Positions 58,512-64,000 of a stretch of DNA of 64,000 nt are shown here, in pieces. A program made the translations under genes and the position numbers. Position 1 is the stretch's first letter, and each line of letters begins with the position of its first letter. The stretch comes from Halomonas smyrnensis AAD6. Lineage in GTDB: Bacteria > Pseudomonadota > Gammaproteobacteria > Pseudomonadales > Halomonadaceae. The notes below the pieces were generated by a model. The model was given only the letters and a program-made list of their open reading frames with translations, had not been told where the DNA came from and did no database searches. The DNA is taken from the NCBI RefSeq assembly GCF_000265245.1, contig NZ_AJKS02000001.1, positions 248,001-312,000 on the forward strand, read 5' to 3'.

Positions 58512-58609
58512 GCGCCGAGCTACAAGCGCCGAGCTACAAGCGCCGAGCTATAAGCGCCGAGCTACAAGCGCCGAGCTACAAGCGCCGAGCTACAAGCGCC
58601 GAGCTACAA
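58512..58609. repeat. 14-bp tandem repeat, 7 copies
   Basis: Seven copies of GCGCCGAGCTACAA run from the base after the coq7 stop to the terminator, with one change (TATAA in the third copy). Written as CAAGCGC plus CGAGCTA, its first half is the exact heptamer of the array at 3801-3916. It lies in a convergent gap, like that array. Confidence 0.93.
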
Positions 58610-58610
58610 G

Positions 58611-58647
58611 AAAACCCCGAAGGCTTCCGCCTTCGGGGTTTTCTTTT
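58611..58647. terminator. Bidirectional terminator between coq7 and speD
   Basis: AAAACCCCGAAGGC pairs with GCCTTCGGGGTTTT around TTCC, followed by CTTTT. The A-rich 5' arm gives the minus strand a T tract as well, so it ends both genes. Confidence 0.97.
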
Positions 58648-58693
58648 GCGGCGGGCGCTTTCGCGCTGCTGGCTTGCAGCCTGCAGGGGCGGG

Positions 58694-59488
58694 TCAGTCC
58701 ATGTTGCGCGAGTAGAAGATCTCCAGCATCTCCTTGCGCAGGCGGCCCTCGATGTCGCGGGCCTCCTCGAAGCTGACGTCGCGGCGGGTGATGCCGAACA
58801 GGTAGTTGTCCAGCTCGAAGTCCTTGAGCAGCATCTTGGTGTGGAACATGTTCTCCTGATACACGTTCACGTCCACCATCTGGTAGGCCTGCTTGGTGTC
58901 GTCGGCCAGATAGTCCTGGATCGAGGTGATGTCGTGGTCGATGAACAGCTTCTTGCCGTCCACGTCGCGGGTGAAGCCGCGGACCCGGTAATCCATGGTC
59001 ACGATGTCGGAATCGAAACTGTGGATCAGGTAGTTGAGCGCCTTCAGCGGGCTGATGTGACCGCAGGTGGAGACGTCGATGTCCAGGCGGAAGGTGCTGA
59101 TGCCGTTGTCCGGATGCGACTCGGGGTAGCTGTGCACCGTGACGTGGCTCTTGTCGAGGTGCGCCACCACGGTTTCCGGCAGCGGGCCCGGGCCGGGCTC
59201 CAGCTGCTCGGGGGCGGCCTCTTCCAGCTCGTGCTCGGCGATCAGGATGGTCACGCTGGCCCCGTGCGGCTCGTAGTCCTGGCGCGAGATATTGAGCACG
59301 TGGGCGCCGATGATGTTGGTGACATCCTTGAGGATCTGGGTCAGGCGCTCGGCGTTGTAGAGCTCATCGATGTAGTCGATGTAGGCCTTTCGCTGATCCT
59401 CTGTCTTCGCGTAACAGATGTCATAGATGTTGAAGCTCAGGGAGCTGGTCAGGTTGTTGAACCCGTGGAGTCGGAGATTGTCGGTCAC
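58694..59488 (-). CDS. speD: S-adenosylmethionine decarboxylase SpeD
   Basis: A 264-residue proenzyme, the same length as E. coli SpeD, that cleaves itself to form a pyruvoyl group and decarboxylates AdoMet for spermidine synthesis. The cleavage Ser is S114 in [18 protein letters not shown]. Other family blocks are [23 protein letters not shown] and [21 protein letters not shown]. The start is a GTG at 59488 with GGAGG 7 bases upstream; the frame extends to a TTG at 59503, but that codon overlaps the Shine-Dalgarno. Confidence 0.96.
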   Translation of the reverse strand: MTDNLRLHGFNNLTSSLSFNIYDICYAKTEDQRKAYIDYIDELYNAERLTQILKDVTNIIGAHVLNISRQDYEPHGASVTILIAEHELEEAAPEQLEPGPGPLPETVVAHLDKSHVTVHSYPESHPDNGISTFRLDIDVSTCGHISPLKALNYLIHSFDSDIVTMDYRVRGFTRDVDGKKLFIDHDITSIQDYLADDTKQAYQMVDVNVYQENMFHTKMLLKDFELDNYLFGITRRDVSFEEARDIEGRLRKEMLEIFYSRNMD

Positions 59489-59577
59489 GTCCGCGCCTCC
59501 CAAAAGTGGCAGATGTTGTCATCCCGACGGACGGCGCCGGAACCCCTGGCAATCGAGCGCCGTATTATGCACAGCCC

Positions 59578-59611
59578 ACCGTGGCGGCGCACCCGCCGCC
59601 ACGGTTTTTTT
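59578..59611 (+). terminator. Orphan plus-strand terminator between speD and osmC-like gene
   Basis: ACCGTGGCGGCG pairs perfectly with CGCCGCCACGGT around CACC, followed by TTTTTT. The T tract lies on the plus strand, but both neighbouring genes are on the minus strand. It would end a plus-strand transcript antisense to speD, or work as a simple hairpin for the osmC-like gene. Confidence 0.75.
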
Positions 59612-59648
59612 CCTCGCCGTAAGGGCGATTCATGGAGTGAGGGCTCGC

Positions 59649-60068
59649 TCACTCCTCGACGATGGTGAAGGAGTGGGTCACCTCCACGCCGCCCTTGGCC
59701 AGCATGATCGAGGCGCTGCAGTACTTGTCGGCGGAGAGCTCGACGGCGCGCTTGACCTGCTTCTCCTTGAGCCCCTGGCCGCTCACCGTGAAGTGGATGT
59801 GGATCTTGGTGAAGACGCTGGGCACGCTGTCGGCGCGTTCGGCCTCGATGCTGGCCACGCAGTCGGCGACCGGGGCCCGGGACTTCTCGAGGATCTCCAG
59901 CACGTCGAAGGAGGTGCAGGCGCCCATGCCCATCAGCAGCATTTCCATCGGGCGCGGGCCGGTGTTGCGGCCGCCGTGGTCGGGCGGGCCGTCGATGACC
60001 ACGCTGTGGCCGCTGCCGGCCTCGGCAACGAACTGGCGGCCGTCTGTCCATTTGACGCTGGCTTTCAT
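59649..60068 (-). CDS. OsmC-family peroxiredoxin-like protein (YhfA type)
   Basis: A 139-residue protein of the OsmC/Ohr superfamily. The catalytic cysteines are C51 (MGMGACTSFDVLEIL) and C117 (DKYCSASIMLAKGG), matching the YhfA branch. The start MKASVKWTDGRQFVAEAG is chosen over a longer GC-rich frame. A thiol-dependent hydroperoxidase role is likely. The order OsmC-speD-coq7 is shared with Pseudomonas, where crp/vfr lies next to it. Confidence 0.92.
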   Translation of the reverse strand: MKASVKWTDGRQFVAEAGSGHSVVIDGPPDHGGRNTGPRPMEMLLMGMGACTSFDVLEILEKSRAPVADCVASIEAERADSVPSVFTKIHIHFTVSGQGLKEKQVKRAVELSADKYCSASIMLAKGGVEVTHSFTIVEE

Positions 60069-60151
60069 GTGCGGTGTTTCCTTGGTCCAGTGAGAGATGG
60101 GAGCAGTGAGAGAGTGGAGTGGCGCCAGCTTAGCAGCTGGCACCGCGCGGC

Positions 60152-60823
60152 TCAGCCCGAGCGAGCGCGCAGGGCCCGATCCAGGCCCTCGAGGCGGGCC
60201 GGGGTGCCGACATCGACCCAGGCGCCGCGATGATGATGGCCGGCGACCCGGCCGTCCGCCATGGCCTCGCGCAGCAGCGGGGCCAGGGCGAAGGCGCCGT
60301 CGTCGTGGTCGGCGACCAGCGCCGGGTCGATCAGCGCCAGGCCGGCGTAGGTCAGCCGCGGCTCGCCCTCGGGATGCACTCGACCGGTGGCGTCGAGGTG
60401 GAAGTCGCCGGTGGGATGGTGATCGGGGTTGTCCACCAGCACCAGGCGCGCCAGGTCGTCGCCGAGCGGTGGCAGCGCGTCGGGGGCCACATCGCACCAG
60501 ACGTCGCCGTTGACCAGCCAGAACGGCGCCTCGCCCAGCAGCGGCAGGGCGCGGCGGATGCCGCCGCCGGTCTCCAGCGGGGCCTCCTCGCGGCTCCAGG
60601 CGATGGTCACGCCGAACTCGCGGCCGTCGCCCAGCGCCTCGATGATCTGCTCGGCCCGGTAGCTGACGTTGATCACCACCTCGCGGATGCCGGCCGCGGC
60701 CAGGCGCTCGAGGTGGTGAACGATCAGCGGCTTGCCGGCCACCGGCAGCAGCGGCTTGGGGCAGTGGTCGGTGAGCGGGCGCATGCGCGTGCCGAGCCCC
60801 GCGGCCAGGATCATCGCCCTCAT
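60152..60823 (-). CDS. murU: N-acetylmuramate alpha-1-phosphate uridylyltransferase MurU
   Basis: A 223-residue nucleotidyltransferase with the start [34 protein letters not shown] and the blocks [20 protein letters not shown]-like [12 protein letters not shown] and the C-terminal [16 protein letters not shown]. It makes UDP-MurNAc from MurNAc-1-phosphate in the peptidoglycan recycling bypass, known in Pseudomonas to lower fosfomycin sensitivity. Its ATG overlaps the amgK stop (ATGA). Confidence 0.94.
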   Translation of the reverse strand: MRAMILAAGLGTRMRPLTDHCPKPLLPVAGKPLIVHHLERLAAAGIREVVINVSYRAEQIIEALGDGREFGVTIAWSREEAPLETGGGIRRALPLLGEAPFWLVNGDVWCDVAPDALPPLGDDLARLVLVDNPDHHPTGDFHLDATGRVHPEGEPRLTYAGLALIDPALVADHDDGAFALAPLLREAMADGRVAGHHHRGAWVDVGTPARLEGLDRALRARSG

Positions 60824-61866
60824 GCCGCGCCCTCCCGGTCGATGCCGGCCTCGTCCAGCTTCGCCGCCATGGCGGGGCGGAAGACGTCGGCGAGCCAGGC
60901 CTTGACGGCGTCGTGGCCGTCGAGCTCGGCCAGGGCGTCCTCGAGATGGGCGAGGAAGTGGGGCAGGCGGGCGAGATAGCCGTCGCGATGGTCGCGCAGG
61001 GTCAGGCGGCAGAAGATGCCCAGCACCTTGAGCGCACGCTGGGCGGCCATGGCGGCCACCCGGGCGTGGAAGTCGGCCGGCTCGACCTCGGCGCCGAGGC
61101 GGCCGTCGGCGATGGCCCGAGCGCGGAAGGCCTCGATCCACTCGGCGCGCCGCGCGGCGTCGAAGCGGCAGTAGCGCCCGTGCAGCAGCGAGATCAGGTC
61201 GTAGCCGATGGGGCCCGCCACGGCGTCCTGGAAGTCGATCAGGTAGAGCCCCTCGTCGACCACCATCAGGTTCATGGCGTCGTAGTCGCGATGCACGGTG
61301 ACCACGGGCTGGTCCAGCGCGGAGGCGATCAGCGCGTCGCGCAGGGCGTCCCAGCCGGGCGGCGGGGCGACGTCGAGCCAGCGCGACAGGCACCACTCGG
61401 GGAAGAGGTCGAGCTCGCGGCCGAGCAGGGCGGCGTCGTAGGCCGGCAGCGCGTCCGGGGCGGCACGGTTCTGAAGCTCATGGATGAGCGCCAGGGCGCG
61501 CTCGTGCCAGGCCAGGGTGGCCGGCGCGTTCTCGCCGTCGAAGCGGGTCTGCAGCGGCGTGTCGCCGAGATCGTCGAGCTCCAGGAAGCCGGCATCGAGG
61601 TCCACGGCATGCAGGTGCGGCACCGGGAGGCCGGCGGCTTCCCAGGCCCGGTCGATGGCCACGAAGGGCGCGCTGTCCTCGCGGTCCGGCGGCGCGTCCA
61701 TCAGCATGCGCGTGGCGCCGTCGGGCAGGGTCAGCCGATAGTAGCGGCGAAAGCTGGCGTCGCCGGCGGCCAGACGCAGGTCCAGGGCCTGGGGGGCGAG
61801 TCCATGGCGCTGCGCGATCCAGCGGCGCAGCGGCGTCTGGCGGGCGAGGGCATCGGCCTCTGGCAT
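60820..61866 (-). CDS. amgK: N-acetylmuramate/N-acetylglucosamine anomeric kinase AmgK
   Basis: A 348-residue aminoglycoside-phosphotransferase-like kinase. Seen are [16 protein letters not shown] (nucleotide loop), the catalytic [14 protein letters not shown], and [20 protein letters not shown], with the metal-binding Asp. It phosphorylates MurNAc and GlcNAc at C1 for MurU. The ATG at 61866 has GAGGTGAAG directly upstream; the frame continues further, but without homology. It is divergent from lptD, as in Pseudomonas. Confidence 0.94.
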   Translation of the reverse strand: MPEADALARQTPLRRWIAQRHGLAPQALDLRLAAGDASFRRYYRLTLPDGATRMLMDAPPDREDSAPFVAIDRAWEAAGLPVPHLHAVDLDAGFLELDDLGDTPLQTRFDGENAPATLAWHERALALIHELQNRAAPDALPAYDAALLGRELDLFPEWCLSRWLDVAPPPGWDALRDALIASALDQPVVTVHRDYDAMNLMVVDEGLYLIDFQDAVAGPIGYDLISLLHGRYCRFDAARRAEWIEAFRARAIADGRLGAEVEPADFHARVAAMAAQRALKVLGIFCRLTLRDHRDGYLARLPHFLAHLEDALAELDGHDAVKAWLADVFRPAMAAKLDEAGIDREGAA

Positions 61867-61989
61867 CTTCACCTCTCGATGTCCGGTGGCGGGGCGTCGG
61901 TTGACGGCCCGGAAGCGTCGCCGCATGCTGAGGCCCGACAGCGTCGGCGTGACAGGGACTCGTCGGCGGGACAGGTCGCATGGGGCCTG

Positions 61990-61995
61990 TATAAT
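61990..61995 (+). promoter_or_regulatory. -10 element of lptD
   Basis: A perfect TATAAT lies 32 bases before the lptD ATG. The -35 region at 17 bases (CGGGACA) is poor. Confidence 0.6.
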
Positions 61996-62027
61996 ACCGA
62001 TTCACTCCGCCAAGGACATCGTGGAAC

Positions 62028-64000
62028 ATGGCCAATCGACCCTCCCGGACGGCCCTGGCAGGTCTGGCGACCTCGAGCCTGATCATTGCCGTCCCCGTGC
62101 TGGCGGCGCCCCCCGAGCCGCTGCCCGCCGATCAACTGGACTGGCAGCCCTGGGGCGCCGACCGGCCGGCCGACGCCGTGTGCCGCGGGCGCTACGTGAT
62201 GCCCGATTATCGCCTCGCGCCGCCGCCCGAGGGGCAGGTCTCCAGCGAGGCCGACAGCGGCGAATACGGCGCCGAGGGCGAGACCCGGCTCAGCGGCGAG
62301 GTGGTGCTGCGCCGCGGCGATACCCAGCTCGAGGCGCCGCGGGTCAATCTGCCGGCGTCCCGCGACCGGGTGCAGGCCGAAGGCCCGGTGGCGCTGCGCG
62401 ACCGGAACCTGCTGGTGCGCGGCGACGCCGCCGAATTCTCGCTGGAAAGCGATGCGGCAAGCATCGATACCGCCCACTACGTGGCCCACGAACAGCGCCT
62501 GCGCGGCGATGCGGTGCGTCTGGCGCGGCTCGAGGACGGCCGCTACCGGCTGCGCGAGGCCAGCTTCACCACCTGCGAGCCCGGCAACGAGCTGTGGCGC
62601 CTGGTCGGCAACGACATCCTGCTGGACCGCGAGAGCGGCTTCGGCACCGCCAAGCACGCCCGCCTCGAGGTCGGCCATGTGCCGGTGTTCTACTGGCCCT
62701 GGGTGCGCTTCCCCATCGACGACCGCCGCCAGACCGGCTTCCTGTGGCCGACGATCGGTGCGACCGGCAGCGGGCTCGACTATTCCCAGCCCTTCTACTG
62801 GAACATCGCCCCCGATCAGGACGCGACCATCACCCCGCGCTGGATCAGCGATCGTGGCCTGCTGATGGGCGGTCAGTATCGCTATCTCTTCCCGTCCGAC
62901 GCCGGCACCATCGAGGGTGCCTATATCGCCGACGACAAGAGTGCCGGGGACGAGGCCTCGGACTATTCGGACCTCGAGAACGGCGACGAACGCTGGTACC
63001 TGGACTTCCGCCATGCCGGCCGTTTCGATGAGCGCACCGACTATCGACTGCGCTACGGCGCGGCCAGTGACGGCGCCTACTTCGACGACTTCGGCCGCGA
63101 CTTCGCCGAGCAGGACACCGATCACATGTCGCGGCTGGCCCAGCTCGATTACCGTGGCGACGTCTGGCAGCTGCAGGCTAAGGCCCAGGGCTACCAGCAG
63201 CTCGACGACCCGCTGGATCAGGACGACAAGCCCTTCTATCGTCTGCCGAGCCTCGATGCCCAGGCGAGCTGGTCCCAGGACGGCGGCTTCTATCAGGAGT
63301 GGAGCTCCAACCTGACCTACTTCTGGCGCGACGTGGATACGGACGACGACGGCTGGTATGACTTCAAGGACAGTCGTCGGCAGATCCCGGAACGCGAGGC
63401 GGCCAACGGCACCCGGCTCAGGCTGGACCCTGCCGTGGGCTGGCGCTTCGACCAGAGCTGGGGCTACCTCGAGCCCCGCGTCGAGCTGGCCCACCGCTCC
63501 TACGACCTGGACTACGACAATCGCGAGACCGATCGCGGCGACACGCCGTCGCTGACCGTGCCGGTGACCTCCGTCGACGGCGGCCTGGTGTTCGAGCGCG
63601 ACCTGAGCCTCGGCGGCGGCGACTACCGCCAGACCCTGGAGCCGCGGCTCAACTACGCCTACGTGCCGGCCGAGGACCAGACCGACTTCCCGGACTTCGA
63701 CACCGGCGAGCGCAACTTCTCCTGGAACCAGCTGTGGTCGCCGGACCGCTTCTCCGGCGGCGACCGGGTGGGCGATCTCAATCGCCTGTCCTACGGCGTC
63801 GAGAGCCGCCTGCTGGAAGACGAGAGCGGCCGCGAGCGGCTGTCGCTGGGCCTCGGCCAGGCGTTCTACTTCGAGGATCGCCACATCGACATGGACGGCG
63901 ATCCCGATACCCTGCCGTCGGACGAGGATTCCTACGACTACTACGCCGCCACCCGCGACCGCTCGCCGCTGGTCACGCGCCTGAACTGGCGGCTGAGCGA
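62028..64000 (+). CDS. lptD: LPS-assembly protein LptD (5' part)
   Basis: The first 657 codons of the outer-membrane LPS translocon; the frame is still open at the window edge. A signal peptide (residues 1-27, ending VLAA) leads to the N-terminal LptA-like beta-jellyroll with GEVVLRRGDTQLEAPRVNLP and HYVAHEQRLRGDAVRL. The cysteines in VCRGRYVMPD and FTTCEPGNELW are those used for the disulfides that LptE-dependent assembly forms. YWPWVRFPIDDRRQTGFLWPTIG begins the beta-barrel, which here is rich in Asp, as in halophiles. surA and pdxA would be expected after it. Confidence 0.95.
   Translation, partial: MANRPSRTALAGLATSSLIIAVPVLAAPPEPLPADQLDWQPWGADRPADAVCRGRYVMPDYRLAPPPEGQVSSEADSGEYGAEGETRLSGEVVLRRGDTQLEAPRVNLPASRDRVQAEGPVALRDRNLLVRGDAAEFSLESDAASIDTAHYVAHEQRLRGDAVRLARLEDGRYRLREASFTTCEPGNELWRLVGNDILLDRESGFGTAKHARLEVGHVPVFYWPWVRFPIDDRRQTGFLWPTIGATGSGLDYSQPFYWNIAPDQDATITPRWISDRGLLMGGQYRYLFPSDAGTIEGAYIADDKSAGDEASDYSDLENGDERWYLDFRHAGRFDERTDYRLRYGAASDGAYFDDFGRDFAEQDTDHMSRLAQLDYRGDVWQLQAKAQGYQQLDDPLDQDDKPFYRLPSLDAQASWSQDGGFYQEWSSNLTYFWRDVDTDDDGWYDFKDSRRQIPEREAANGTRLRLDPAVGWRFDQSWGYLEPRVELAHRSYDLDYDNRETDRGDTPSLTVPVTSVDGGLVFERDLSLGGGDYRQTLEPRLNYAYVPAEDQTDFPDFDTGERNFSWNQLWSPDRFSGGDRVGDLNRLSYGVESRLLEDESGRERLSLGLGQAFYFEDRHIDMDGDPDTLPSDEDSYDYYAATRDRSPLVTRLNWRLS

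Overview
The window comes from the chromosome of a high-GC, aerobic gammaproteobacterium, most likely a halomonad (Halomonadaceae). Evidence: gene order ccoNOQP-ccoGHIS-anr, rnr-rlmB-rpsF-rpsR-DUF2232-rplI-dnaB and coq7-speD-osmC; two complete Mrp-type Na+/H+ antiporter operons; acidic proteins; and a PHA/PHB synthesis regulator. It is almost entirely core genome. I see no prophage, insertion sequence, CRISPR array or integrase.

Layout. 1-3.7 kb: a cNMP/CBS/DUF294 protein, a DnaQ-like protein that has lost its catalytic acids, and ttcA. 3.8-14.6 kb (minus strand): the cbb3 oxidase locus read as ccoN-O-Q-P, ccoG-H-I-S, a TauE/SafE-like membrane protein with a His-rich tail, a HemN-like protein without radical-SAM cysteines, and anr last. 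A near-consensus Anr box lies at -41.5 of a good ccoN promoter, so the regulator sits at the far end of the locus it should activate. 14.6-16 kb: an alpha/beta hydrolase and a five-tRNA array (Val, Asp, Asp, Val, Asp). 16-23.2 kb: fadH and the prkA-yeaH-spoVR stress cluster. 23.2-25.5 kb: a HiPIP, a stand-alone Lrp-type RAM domain, a membrane-anchored nuclease and three tRNA-Leu genes. 25.6-33.5 kb: rnr, rlmB, the S6/S18/L9 operon, dnaB and two small unknown proteins.

33.6-51.1 kb carries two photorepair loci on either side of two Mrp operons. The first has an Fe-S photolyase translationally coupled to a DCC thiol oxidoreductase, divergent from hemH. The second has DUF2256, a DASH-type cryptochrome/photolyase and DUF3429. 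Both upstream regions contain the same 12-mer, CATAAGTTGTAC, suggesting a shared (possibly light- or photo-oxidation-responsive) regulator. Between them, a six-gene Mrp operon with fused AB (minus) and a seven-gene Mrp operon (plus) are arranged head to head.

51.2-64 kb: an MltB-like lipoprotein, a RimK/LysX-type putative protease, rsmE, the PHB regulator, purD, a thioesterase-prkB pair, a HIT protein, coq7, speD, an OsmC protein, the murU-amgK cell-wall recycling pair and the 5' part of lptD, which runs off the window.

Non-coding features: a 76-bp dispersed element in two inverted copies 25 kb apart (65/76 identical by eye), a 16-copy heptamer array touching the anr stop codon, a related 14-bp array after coq7, several clear intrinsic terminators and near-consensus promoters. 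The best candidates for something new are the shared TGTAC-box photorepair regulon and the two proteins that keep their folds but have lost their active sites (HemN-like and DnaQ-like).
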